A stretch of 64,000 nt of DNA from Syncephalis plumigaleata. Taxonomy: Eukaryota > Zoopagomycota > Zoopagomycetes > Zoopagales > Piptocephalidaceae. Shown in pieces: positions 23,514 to 42,806 of the stretch. A program made the translations under genes and the position numbers. The stretch lies in assembly GCA_025201365.1 (NCBI GenBank), contig JAIXMF010000019.1, positions 336,640-400,639 of the forward strand, in the 5' to 3' direction. The notes below the pieces were generated by a model. The model was given only the letters and a program-made list of their open reading frames with translations, was not told the DNA's origin and ran no database searches. The first letter of the stretch is position 1, and each line of letters starts with the position of its first letter.

Positions 23514-25136
23514 ATGTCTACTACTACTACTACTGAGATATCAAGTAATTCCAACTCGTCTTGTAGATTACTGGACTGTCTGAATACTCTTCCATTTCAT
23601 GACCAGCATGTCTTCCGTAGTCTATTTGTTCCTATTGAATTAGTGCGTTTATCAGCATGTTGTCGCTCGTTAACAAGCAGTATTCGAAATGATACAGTAT
23701 TATGGCGAAGACTATACCATAGGGATTTCCTATCGGGAGCGTATTACGACAAAGAAATGGAATTCGTATTGTGGTGTATACGCACGGATGTCAACAATCC
23801 ATGTACATCGGATAAACGAGCCGATCTACTAGAGAATGTGGACTGGTACAACACATATCGTCGACGAGTGAGCACCGAGAATAATTGGCGATATGGACGA
23901 TGCAAGACCACGCATATCAATATGAAATCTTTCATGAATGAAATAGACTATCGCAGATATGGCAATGGTAAGCGTATATTTATTACGCAGCGAAACCGCC
24001 TACGCAGAGCATCAGTCCGTCATTATACGTTAGAATATTTGCCACATCCAAATCTTAGATCAAACAACAGCGTCGTGTATAAAAGCAGATTCTCCACATC
24101 GCCAAATGCTCTTTCACTGGATACTGGTAATGAAGCTGAGTATACTTATGTCTTTGATGACCATTACGTAGCTGTAATTCCTAAAGAGATCGAGAGCGAT
24201 ACCGACTATAATGTAAAAATACTTTCTCGCAAACATGGCGGTGTTTTCACTACATTTGATGTTCCAGTACAATATCGAATGGTGGAAGTCGAGGGGAAAT
24301 GGGCATTGCTAGTGCATGACTCGAGAGATTTACTCGATGATTTGTCAATTTGTATATGTAAGTGTAGTAACTATACAATGATGTAATATAACTAGTACTA
24401 ATCATGAATATATTTAGACGATATAATGGTATTCGATATTGAGAATAGTATCATGTGTTTAGGAAGCATTAATGATACATGGAATACAACTTGTTTTTAC
24501 AAAACAACCAACAATACAGCAATAGTATACACGGCAAGAGTAGTCAAAGACAACGATGTGGGTCGTATTGATTGGGCATTATACCAGTTCTCGAGCAATA
24601 ATCCTGTTATACAATTGCGAAATGGCTGGTTTTATTTACCTGAGAGGGTAATGGGCATATTATTATTTGCTCATAATTCATACAATTCGCATATGATTAT
24701 AGGATTACATGGTCATTCTGATTATGATCTACACATAATGCATAGCGTAGCATCCAGTGGTCAAAGTCGTACTCCACGTAATTGCTACGTTATAGCTAGC
24801 CACTATATACCTATTCCATTATTAAGGGCTGGATATAAGTATTCAATACTTGGTTCCGACCCAACAAAAGTATGGACAGACTTATCCTACAATGGCAATC
24901 AACTATTACGAATGGAGTATATGGCTTTCATCAGACATATTATTGGAGATCTCTATGTTTTTACTACGTATCATAATCAAACATACAATCGATTGCTTGT
25001 AGACATCAATACAAAAGAAATAATACGCGAATTGAAAGCACCAAATAGGGGATTACCTGAATATGCAATGGCTGGTATGGCATATATCTCCAATGACAGA
25101 CGTACGCTAGCAATACAAGAATACGGCGAACTATAA
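23514..25136 (+). CDS. F-box-like protein, intact copy
   Basis: Two exons, 23514-24357 and 24418-25136, with a 60-bp GT-AG intron and kept frame; 520 residues. After a Ser/Thr-rich start, residues about 20-75 read LLDCLNTLPFHDQHVFRSLF, ELVRLSACCRSLTSSIRND and VLWRRLYHRDFLSG, which fits an F-box fold (start helix, LxxC/LW motif). The remaining 440 residues show no named repeat to my eye, though beta-rich patterns recur. A likely role is substrate recognition for an SCF ubiquitin ligase, by inference. It lies inside a duplicated block, next to a transposase tail, and is flanked by direct repeats of its own promoter, so it may come from a tandem family. Confidence 0.75.
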
Positions 25137-25229
25137 CAACTATCAATAAATCATACTATATTAGTTAATAAGAGTAGTGTTTATACATCATTAAATCATA
25201 ACACATGCTAATACTTCCTATGAACTGGA

Positions 25230-25440
25230 TGATTAATCGAATAAATCAACTATAGTAGCAATTGAGACATTAAGCTGTACAAACTGATGAATGCTTCTCA
25301 ATGCATAGAGGATGTTGCTCGATAGTGCATGTACTGCGTCATCATTTCATTCTGCTTGATTGAAGCTTGCTATCTGAATACTCTCGAATGCCATTATAAC
25401 AATGTACTGAATAAAACAAGCATCCATGTTGTCCTTTACT
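25230..25440 (+). repeat. Downstream direct repeat flanking F-box copy A
   Basis: Matches the promoter-side repeat at 23300-23495: ATAAATCAACTATAGTAGCA, CATTCTGCTTGATTGAAGCT, CTCGAATGCCATTATAACAA, CATGTTGTCCTTTACT. No F-box coding sequence follows it. Confidence 0.75.
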
Positions 25441-25475
25441 AAATGTTCCTGTCAATTCATCATAGCTCGTTAAGA

Positions 25476-26345
25476 CTGCTCTATTATTCTCCACACTTGC
25501 GTATGATTTATCTAAGTATTTTTAGTTAAATGGACACATCGTATTTCTCTTTCTTCATTTGAACAATGTCAAATACAATAAAATAAATAAATAACATTGC
25601 TGCAAATATGTAATGTCACTTCAGTATCCAATTACAACTTATCAACTAGCAGATACAAGTGACAAACATCAAGTTACATGATTGAGCATTGCTAGTAGAA
25701 CAGCGCAAGTAGAATATACAAGTGCTATTCGAGTCCAAATGCAATTGCAAATGCCATCGGTAGAGTGAACTGCATGTATGTATGTATGTAATGAATGGCC
25801 TCATAGGAACCATTTATTCAGGTACATAGGATGTAGCGCTGCAAGTGACATGAATCATTCAATACACACGTCACCATTTATTAGTCGGTGTATCACCATT
25901 GCATTAGACACGTATACTATTGTCATTAGTACATTTAAGTGATTATCGCTATTGTTAGAATACATGTAGCTAGTCATGAGATGTTGGGCAATGCCAATGT
26001 TTATTGATAATAACCAATTAACAATTAACAGCACATACCGCAACGCATGATGTGTTCTATAGAATCATACAACTAGCAATATGTTATGTACGTGCCTCTA
26101 AATAAACTTGTGTTTTCAGATAAACATGGATACACAACGATGCATGGCATGAGCCATCATCATTCATCACCGTTGATATTGTTATGTATACGTCAGGCAT
26201 GCTTAATAAATAGTCTACAAGTATACGATATTGGTTTAAGCAAGCCATTTCTCGTTTCTTTTGGTAATCTATCGTTTGTTATAGTTGTTTTCTCTTTACA
26301 CGCATTATCTGTCATTTGTTCACTTACTCGTCTGTTGTTTAAGCC
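25476..26345. other. Intergenic, no gene seen
   Basis: AT-rich spacer between block A and the P450 gene. It should contain the P450 promoter. A GTAT run lies near 25775-25790. The ORF at 26086-26418 overlaps the P450 first exon in another frame and is not called. Confidence 0.5.
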
Positions 26346-28677
26346 ATGCTGTCTATCTTATCTACTTGGCCGGAGGTGGCAGTGGCAGTGGCGACCATTT
26401 ATCTTGTTCACAAAGTGAGTAGCGGATATGAACATTGTGACTTGTTTTAATAGGATAGAACGCATCACATCTAACCTTATCATCCATTGGTTACTACTAC
26501 TACTACTACTATTCATCAATGTATCTATTGCTATCCGTTTAGGTGATCAAAGAAGAGTTTATTAGTCCATTGGCTAAGGTGCCAGGTCCACGTCCCGCTT
26601 CGTTGAACAAGATCATACTGAGTATTCGACAACTGTATCATATGCAATTTGTGGGTGCCACCGAGGCTCATCGAACCTATGGTCCCATCGTACGTGTAGG
26701 TAAGCAGGCAAGCAATCAAATATAACGTGGATACTTTCTATTATCATAAGCATACTAATTGGTATAATCATTATTACTATTGAACAGGACCCAAAACCAT
26801 TTGGATATCTGATTCTACGATGATTCGCAAGGTGAATAGCAGCTATCAATACAATAAAGGAGAAGACTATGAATCGTTTCGTGTTGGTGAGATTGGCCTG
26901 TTTACAACTAGGTAATCTATTTTGGCACAATTCGAGTTACTATTATTATGACAAACTAATAAGCAATCATCTAATCCTTATTAACGATGTAGGGATGCCA
27001 ATTTCCATCGAGTTCGTGTAAGTTACACGCAATAATGAACTATACGACATGTACTTATACCGCTGCCATGTAACTAGAAACGACTAATGTTGCCGGCATT
27101 TACACCTGCCGCCCTTAATGATCTGGAACCTATTATCTACGATATGGGCCTACATCTGATGATACAACGATTGTATGAATATGCCGATAATGGACAAGCA
27201 GTCGATTTGATGGATCTATTAAAGAAGATGACACTAGTAAGTGAGCAATGATCATTGTAAAAGGATGTTACTATACGTGCATTTGACTAATCTATCCATT
27301 GACTATCATATCATGTTGATGATGATGATGACGTTAGGATACTATCGGTGAAGTGAGTTTCGGTAAATCATTTGGACTATTGAGTGAGAAGCAAGAGCAT
27401 CATCCTATCTTCGATTGGATTAATAGTCGATTCGCAGTTGGTGTTCAAGTAAGTTGTTGTATCTCTTCTGCACATGTACATCTCCTATATAAGAAATACT
27501 AATCATCAATCAAATGATTAGCGTGTGATGCTGGGTCGAATTCATATACCGTTCCTTTCATCCAAATGGCAACGAGACATCAATGCCTTTGATAATGTAA
27601 GTAATAATACTACTACTAGTAAGCTATATCAACCATGCTAATATGGGAATGGCCTAGTATGTTCTAGAGGCCATTGAAAAGCGACGTGCATCCCAGTCTG
27701 ACGCGCGTAGGGATACACTACAACAATTGATGGAAGCGGTAGATGAAGAGACTGGTGCCACTCTATCCGATAGTGACCTTATAACTGAAGCAATATCCCT
27801 CATGTAAGCACTACTAATACTAGTATACCAATTGACTGGCTGATTAATGAACTAATCGACATGATGACAGTATTGCTGGCACGGACACGACTGCACTTGG
27901 TATTACATGGCAAGTATTGACTGATCATACCATTCATTTATTCATTAATTTTACTAATTGATTCATTATTATAGGATAATGCATTATTTATTATCACATC
28001 CCGAGTGTTTACACCGATTAACCGAGGAGATCCTACAGCTGTACCCCGATCCACAAACACGTATCGCTTATAGAGATGTGATATCGTTGCCCTATCTAGA
28101 TGCAGTACTTCACGAAGTATTTCGCATTGAACCGGCTGCTCCTCAGGGTATGCCACGAGTTATTCCAAAGGAGGGCACCACACTAGGAAACTACTTCATA
28201 CCTGGCGGTGTAAGTATAATATCAATCTATATTCATTCAAATGCTATGGTTCATCTAATCTAATATATACATATCAATGTGATTATCATTCAATAGACTG
28301 TCGCTTTTGTATCACTCGGTGTGATGCAAATGAATAGTCAAATATTCCCGAATCCTCATGAATTCAAACCGGAGCGTTGGCTCGATTGTACACCCGAGCA
28401 ATTGGCTGTGATGAAGCAGAATATTATGCCATTCCTAGTAGGACCACGGGCTTGTTTAGGTCGCAAGTAAGTAGCATGATTACTGCTATTAATTGCTTAT
28501 TACTAATAATCATTATTGATTAGTCTGGCCTGGATGGAGTTACGTATGGTAGTAGTAGAATTGATACGTCACTTTACATTTACGCCATCTTCAGACAATG
28601 ATATGACGCCAACCTACGATGGACCTGCTCGTCCTCGCGGTAAAAAGTATGTTGTCACACCAGTACGTCGAGTATAA
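26346..28677 (+). CDS. Cytochrome P450 monooxygenase
   Basis: Twelve exons (26346-26414, 26543-26699, 26788-26911, 26993-27017, 27078-27236, 27338-27448, 27522-27596, 27658-27803, 27871-27909, 27975-28209, 28297-28466, 28524-28677) give 487 residues. The start [20 protein letters not shown] is a short ER membrane anchor, followed by the proline-rich hinge [10 protein letters not shown]. Motifs in order: I-helix AGTDTT, K-helix EVFR, FKPERW near residue 403, and the heme loop [10 protein letters not shown] with axial Cys433. Substrate is not predictable; the text resembles CYP4/CYP5-like and fungal fatty-acid or sterol-type enzymes only in general. The intron after 27909 starts with GC (GCAAGT). 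Exon 8's start was chosen for a good acceptor and natural text ([10 protein letters not shown]). Confidence 0.93.
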
Positions 28678-28764
28678 CTACAAGATGATCATGGATTACT
28701 ATTATCAATATCATTACATAAATAGTATATAAATATATTCGCGTTTATTTATACTGCACAGCTT

Positions 28765-28767
28765 ATG

Positions 28768-28799
<32 letters not shown>

Positions 28800-28800
28800 G
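28765..28800 (+). repeat. (AAT)n microsatellite
   Basis: About eleven ATA/AAT triplets in a row in the short spacer between the P450 stop and the convergent STK11IP-like stop. Confidence 0.9.
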
Positions 28801-28878
28801 AACACACATGACTGGTAATAATAGAAATAGTAGTAATAGTAGTAGAAATAGAGTTACGTTAAATAGACAAATAACTAT

Positions 28879-31800
28879 CTATACATCTTCTGGCTCAATG
28901 GCTTCTTGAATAGATGGCACGCGTTGCATATCGATTGCTCCCATAGTAGGTGAACCGGTAATTGTTCTATGTTCTTGTTTCACATCAATCGATGCTGATG
29001 ATGCTGATTCATCTTCAACTACCAGCAATGTTTCGACATTACCGCTAAATGTTTGTCCACTAGATGACGATGATGTCAATTGCTGCTGTTGCGCAATATG
29101 ATAAAGACGACTCAATGTCTCCACACAATGAGTAGCTTCATCGCGAGTATGAAATAGGAATGTCCAATGCTGTTGCTGTTGCTGTTGTGGAGACTCGGTT
29201 GTTTCCGTTCCATCTTCTGTATCTAGTCGGAAATCGATGCGTACACTACAAGACCAGCTTGCTGCCGTATAGCCTTCGTGTGCCTGTTCATCCACTAGTG
29301 CGGCACTCCAACCGACGCGTGCATAGGCCACTTTCGTCATATGAAGTAGTGATATCTTGCGTATGGACTTGTAGCGTGGTATGACTGTGGCCATAGCATC
29401 TCCCTGTATTGGTGTATCGTGATATTTATCGAGTATCGCGTGTACATCATCCACCGAGGGTGGCCACACATCAAACCGTTCCGTTGTAATGTATAGATTC
29501 TGTAAGGTGGCCGATAGCGTACATGATCGAATACACTTTTCATCCGTGCACACCCACGCCGTAAGCCATATGGGGTCGGGCAGGGCAGCAATGGTGTTCT
29601 CCTCGATGGCCACCGTTAATCCAGCCGATTCACTGGATGTCCAAGTGGTACGTGTTAGACAATCACGCCACAACTGTGTATCGCGTCGAATAAGTTGCGC
29701 GTAATTTGTTGATGATGACGACGACGTGATATTACTAGGCCATTCCATTTTATGTTCCAGTAGATCCAACACTTCAGCACATCGTTCCATATCACGGATG
29801 AACAGGGTGACAGGTCGTTGATCTTCCATAGTTGAACTAGCGTCAGTAGCACTCGTTGCCGCTACTGTTGCGGTGGTGGTGGTTGTAGTTGGCCGTTGTA
29901 AATGGAATGTGATGAATTGATTACGTGGTCCCACATCGATTCTCGTCAATTGATTAAGGGTCAACTTGCGTAGAATACGTAAATACTGCTCCGGTCTACT
30001 CTCGGCCACTTTATTAGTGACACCAAGTGAATTGGGTGCCAGTTTGGGTGGGCCATTATTTTGAGGCGATGTGGTTGTGTCGCGTTGCCACGAGAATGGA
30101 TTATAAATGGAAGCAGCAGCGGCCACTACCGCTACACCACCGGTCAATGGACGTGTCAGCTCCACTAGATAGACGGCACGCGTGGACAATGCTAGATAGA
30201 TGGGTCGTTCCACTGGACAATGATTGGGCACGTTATTAGTGGATTCACCCGTACGTACACGCGTCCATCTAGCAGATGTCGAACTACTACTAGTGGTTAC
30301 TTTAGATGGTGCTTGTACAATAAAAGAACACGGCACCCATGCCAATAAATTCTCGTTATCGTCCTCGAATACACTAAGATGAAAGTGTAAACGTAGCGAA
30401 TTCGTATTTGTTTGATAGGGCGGCAGTACAGGTTGATAGCCTAATAACGAAGCAAATGGATTCTCATGTGGTACCGCGGCCACTTCTGATACGCGTCCCG
30501 CTACACGCGACCACCCTGATAGACGTGATGTAGGTGCGGATGTAGATGGCAGTGCTCCTGTCGATGTTAATACGCCATTTTGTGTTGCTTCAGATTCAGT
30601 CGAATTACTCGTATTGCCACCTAGACCGAGTAGCATGTCCATTTTAGGCCAGGATGGACTAACTGATGACATCCACGATGATAATAGACCAGGATCATTC
30701 GCACTCGTATTAATAGTCCTGTGCGTGGATGATGTAGCAGTCGTAGTGTCTGTGTCCGTATTCGTAGTATCCTCCTTGTGACTAGATGACGCGATCTCCT
30801 TTGTATTCGTTGCTGTATCTTTTGTCTTACTATCGGTGGGTGTGGAATGATCAAAGAAATCTACCAAGAAATTACTATGACACTGAGGACATTGCTTATC
30901 CTCTACGGTTCCTGGCATACGCTTCGCTTCGTCGTTTGCTGCTAGATCTACGGATTGACCGGCAGCACCCGTCAATTCATGCTGATGGATACCCGTCCAT
31001 TGGCAGCTTAGACATTTAGATTGTTTACACACGCGATGTACATGCCCTTGCTCCCAGTTTGTCTTGCGTGTCGTATCGAATAGGGTCATTAGTTGATCTG
31101 CCGCTTTAACATCTTGAATACGATATCGTACAGTAAGTACGGGATCATGTCGACTGGATTTGAAGCGTAGTTGAAGTAAGGCGGCTCCCGTTCGATCAAC
31201 GCCTACGTGTGCCGCGTATATAAGCGTATTTAAAGGACGACGTGTCATTATTTGTTGCGTTTCAAGATTCATCTCCATTAAGATAGAGTGCTGTCCCTCT
31301 TCTTCGCCTTCTTCCTTTTCTCCTTCGCTATTACTGCTGTTGCTGCTGCTATCAATGATGAGTTGTCGCGTTTCAAATGGTGCTCTAGCTGCACGTCGAT
31401 GTAATTTAGCAGTAGTCTCTTGGACTTGCGCGATGATCGTCGGTGTATTCAATGTTGACTTGCTACCCTCTAGATTAGATGTCTTCTTAGCGGGTGTAGC
31501 TGATAAATTAGTCGTGGATGTCGGGCGATGACTATCAGAGAAGGAACGCTTCATATCCGTGCTATCAGCTGATAATAGGGCAGTGGATACTAGACTATCG
31601 GTGAGTTGTAGATCATCTTTGGAGAGACGACGATCTCTTATTTCTGCTTCATTCAATGGCGTATGACGATTGGCATCTTGTGTTTGTTGCTGATGTTGCT
31701 GCTGCTGTTGTTGTAAACGACTAGCACGAATTGCTGCCAATGTAATCATGGGTTTCGATGTCACTGAACTACCAATGGGGAATTGATCATCGCGTCCTGT

Positions 31801-34326
31801 TGCAGTATTAGCATTTGTCGTATGTGGATCAGTAGATTCGCGTCGTCTTGCATTTGGCGACATCGATGATCTATCACGATATTGTATTTCATTGTACACG
31901 CGAAGCCAAGTGGAACCCGCTTCATTACGCATCGCCTCAATACGACGTCTGTAATCGTCACCTGGCAAGCCTACCGGTGGTGAGGATAGACCGGGACGTG
32001 GGTGTGATGCTTGACGCTGACTCATAGGATTTGGTCCCGCTGATAACACCGCAGATATGTTGTCGGTAGTAGCACGTCGTTGGCGTGTACGTGGTGTAGG
32101 TGTACCATTACTACCATTGCTACTATCACTCGTACGATTGGCCAATCCTTCCGATACTGATGCCTCCAATCCTATAACACGATGTACACGTCGACTTGAG
32201 TTGACACCATTACGATGATGATAGTCATTAGGCATGTTGGATATCGTATCGGCAGCCTCTGATGCTGATTCTGTTGGATGTCCTATCATCAGCATACTGT
32301 CTGACATGGCAGTTACTTGCATATCATTGTGATCATCACTGAGTGGCGTTGATTTACAACGATGATGCTGATGCTGACTTGTATTACTAGTGTTGCTGTC
32401 ATGAGTCCATTCGGTATTCGCGGTTGATGTCGACGATGCTCGATTTGCTTCAAGTGACTCCCATCGATCGCCATCCAACGATAGACTGGTGCCAGTTAAG
32501 TCGCGTGATTGTCTCCATTCTGAATTAAGTGTGTCGAATGAATCAGCTCGTGGTCGAATAGGTGAGCCTAGAATGTTGAGCCCTTTCATCTCCTCGCTCT
32601 CCCTCCTCGATGCAAACTCTTGTTGTGATAGAGCGACTAAACGTGTCGGTTTACGACGTGGTTTCGCTTTAGGCGAGGCAGCAGCTGTCGTGTTTTTCGA
32701 ATGATTAATCTGTGTTGATACCACGGCAGCTGGAATGGCTTCTGTTGCATCTGCGGGTCGATTCTTAATTTGACGTCGTTCCATGAATGTCGGTAGACTG
32801 TTGTCAAGATACAGTTGTGCTCCACCGTACAATAACGAGAATATAGTTATTCGATATTGTGGCTACCATATCATGTTAGTTGTTAGTCATTATTCACTCT
32901 AACAGATAATGGCACTTACTATTTTAACAAGCGGATTACCTTCTACTTGTAAATGTGACAAATGTAATAGGCCCGATAATCGACTCATCTCTTGTGGATC
33001 TTGTATTTGATTGTTACTAAGATCAAGTCGTTCTAATCGCGACAACTGCTCAACACCAATGATCGATCGTAATCGATTGGATGCCAGTGAAAGGTGAACG
33101 AGTGTGGGCAGTATCTCCCCGATACCGGTTAGCGAGTCGATCTTGTTATGTGATAGGTCGAGACTACGCAGCTGTGCAAGATCTTTCAGTGATCTAGGAA
33201 CACTAGTTAATATATTACGCGATAAATTAAGTTCCATACAATGTCGAGCGTAAATAAATGGATTATCTGGAATATCGGCTAATGCGTTACCCGTTAGATC
33301 AAGGGCCACCAATCGAGGCCACACTTCTAATGGCGATAGTTGACATAGTGCCTCCAGTTCTTCAAGTAATTCCGTATTATATTGCGGTGGAGGTTGTTGC
33401 TGTTGCTGATCATCATTACTATCGTTGGTGGCTGAGCTGCTTAGTCGTTCCGCTAATATACGCTGTTGCATCTCTAGTTGTAGTGTCTTCAGTAATAGAT
33501 CCTCGACTCGTCCCAGCCTACCTCGACAGCCTACACGTTCCAATTGCGATTGTAAACGCATCCAACCGGTGAGTGCGAGCGGTGATATCTTGATGACTTC
33601 CAGTTGTCGTACATTACTGAATGCATCCAGTGACACTTGAATACCATTGGGACGATCTGTACCATCATCCGCGTCTAATATACGTCGTTTGCCGAATGGA
33701 CCAATACGTACGGCCGCGATATATTGCATACATTGATGAATGAATCGTACATCTTCCTCCACCGTAGTATGCGGTGCTTCATTCGCCTTTTGACTATTAC
33801 TACCTGTAGCTGACCAACGAGCAAATCCGGTAAGTAGTGTCATGGCAGTAGAGGCTACTGAGCGTTGTGAGGCCACCGATACAATAGAAGGCGGCTTTAC
33901 TGCTCGTTGTAAACTTGCTACAGCTGCTGATGAATTGGCACTGGCTGTATGCGACTGATGATTTGTCGTAGAAAGTCTCGTCATCTGACCTCGTGCCTCT
34001 ACAACGGAATCAATGACGTCATCCTCGCATTCAAGTAAAGTGAGTCCTAGTTCCTCAAAGCGAGCATTTAAATAGAATAGATGCCACGGGTCAACTATAA
34101 ATGGCGTATGATTGCCGTTACTATTAGGAGTGTTGCCATCACTGTTACTAGGGCCGTTGTTGTTACTGTTGCTGTTATAGCCAAGCCATGATACAAGTAA
34201 GCTTGTCGTACTAGTAGGAAGCGTGGTGGTGGCTGCAGCTATTGCTGGATGATGACTCCACGTTGACTCATGACTGCGCATATACGCGGCAAGCGTCCGT
34301 ATAAACTGATCACCAGTAACGTGCAT
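28879..34326 (-). CDS. STK11-interacting-protein-like leucine-rich repeat protein
   Basis: Two exons, 34326-32920 and 32862-28879, joined in frame, give about 1796 residues. Residues about 320-465 hold six leucine-rich repeats (e.g. LVALDLTGNALADIP, LRSLDLSHNKIDSLTG, LERLDLSNNQIQD), closing with the cap text NPLVKIPQYRITIFSLL. Then come WLRVYNEIQYRDR, a Cys-x2-Cys pair set near residues 1080-1135 (CKQSKCLSCQW ... CPQCHSNFL), and blocks LRLHFHLSVFEDDNENLLAW, YLALSTRAVYLVELT and IWLTAWVCTDEKCIRSCTLS. This order matches animal STK11IP/LIP1, which links LKB1 and the lysosomal V-ATPase to TORC1 control. Long Ser/Thr-rich linkers make it larger than the ~1090-residue human protein. Symbol withheld because orthology rests on motif order. 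Confidence 0.75.
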
Positions 34327-34757
34327 TCCTCTAGGTATTGTATAGAAGATATGCCAGTATACAACTAGAAGAAGGAAAAGATAAAGAAGCGGTTACTAAC
34401 ACGATGAATTATGGTTTGTATACAAGAATGAAAGAGTAGACAACGAAATGTCCGCGTGATTACCTACACTCGCACCAATAAATGAATGGGTGTGAAGACA
34501 GAATATTATAATGTGACAATACAATTGTAATAAACGTAATAGAATCAATACACATTAATAATGATGATTATTAACTAACTATTCAAAACAGATAGATCAT
34601 TTATAGTAGAAATTTAAACGAATTGATGGCTAATAATTAACTAATGTCGAAGATGTGAAGTAGATGCCAATGAATGTGTAAATGAAACGATATCGCATAG
34701 TTGTAATGATGATGAGATGATCCTGTGATTGCATTAGTATAGTGTCTATTATTATTA

Positions 34758-41430
<6,673 letters not shown>

Positions 41431-42806
41431 TTGAATACTCTACTACTGTAGCATACAATGCACAATAATAGCAATATCAATACCTGTATGTATGAGGAAC
41501 GCGGCAGGTAGGTGTGGCGGTATAGGTAAACAGCACTCGACACCACACAAATACAAGCGTACCTGCTCACACACGGACACTATGCGCTACACGTTATTAC
41601 GGGGCTCGAACGGCTCTAGTAGGTAAGAGTGAAAGCGTGCAGGCACGATGTACGTATAAGAGAGTAGAAACGGAATAGATGAGAGTAGAGACACAAAGAC
41701 TTGATGCAGTGATTGTCTCTTTTTTTCTACCAACCAATTAGTCACTATTTAGTTGTTAGCTATTAAAGGACGAGCGACTATTACAATAGTGAGGGTGACA
41801 GCTAATACTACTACTATGACTATTACTACTACTATTACTATGACTACTGCTACGACAAAAGAAGACTAGAAAGACGACGATGAAGACGATGAAGACGATG
41901 AAGGCAACGACGACGACGACAACCACTAGAATAATGGATATCGCGGTTGTTGTTGTTGCTGTTGTTGTTGCTACTGCAACAATAAAACGTTATTGAGGCA
42001 CGTGCCAAACCAAATGTCAATGACTTTGGCTGCTAGACACGCATACGGACACGAACCAAAAGGAAAGAGCGGCTATGCACGAATGCGAATAGTGCAGTAG
42101 GATAGATGATGAAGATGAAGTAGAACCGCACCGAATGACACCTGCAAGCGAAAAAGGAAAAGGATTGTGGAAAGCGAAAGCAAGTAAAGTGCGTGTGTGT
42201 ATGCGTGTGTATGTGTGTGTATGTGTGTGTGTGTGCTTGTATGCGTGTGTGGATGGATGTGGATGGAAAAGTGTGAGAGTGGAAGCATTGTACGGTATTT
42301 TATGGTATAAATATAAATTGGCAGTAGCGGAAATGAGAGAACCAATAATTTGCTCACTCATTGCTCATTTATACCGTAATAGTAATAATAATGTCATATG
42401 CACAAGTAATGAAAATAATGAGCAATGCATATAGTCACTCTGTACGTATTGTTAAACCATAGTCATGCAAGTATTATACTAGCATCGATAATGCTGCAAT
42501 GTCATTACGCTCGATGGTCACTGCTACAAAATTCTAGTACCACTATGCCATTATTATCACTACTACTACCATTGCCATTGCCATCCATTACACTTTCTTT
42601 TGACTTTATAGGTTGCGCATTGTGTGACTTTATTATTTCCAACGAGCTTTGTTCCAAATTAGATAATAAACAAACCCTATTCCTATTACCGTCTTTCTAT
42701 TACGGAGTTAGTAAGCCAGTGTCTGTACACAAAAAGAGAATAAAAGCTGTAGGACATTCCATCTATTGGGTTTATTCGTAATATAACCAGGACATACGGC
42801 TGCTAT
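41431..42806. other. Upstream region of YAK1, no gene seen
   Basis: Holds the YAK1 promoter and probably a long leader. Triplet-rich stretches (ACTACT near 41805-41850, GACGAT/GAAGAC near 41870-41925) and a GT-rich run (42189-42245) are present. Open frames in both directions here are composition effects. Confidence 0.5.
42189..42245 (+). repeat. (GT)n/(GTAT) simple repeat
   Basis: GTGTGTATGCGTGTGTATGT-type dinucleotide run between YAK1 and the gamma-glutamyltransferase gene. Confidence 0.85.

Larger units (their letters stand above)
22850..25475. repeat. Duplicated block A (transposase tail plus F-box-like gene)
   Basis: This 2.6-kb segment corresponds along its length to 48835-51363, in the same orientation and with the same gene order. 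Similarity begins at CCATCACGGA (near 22860 and 48837) and ends around AATTCATCATAGCTCGTTAAGACT. Copy A keeps open frames; copy B does not. Confidence 0.85.

Noticed and set aside
26086-26418. 110-codon frame ahead of the P450
   Set aside because: Its frame does not join exon 2; the +1 frame from the ATG at 26346 gives a normal membrane anchor and keeps phase.
42017-42781. Open frames between YAK1 and the transferase gene
   Set aside because: Derived from GT/TA simple repeats and AT-rich sequence; no domain, no conserved text.
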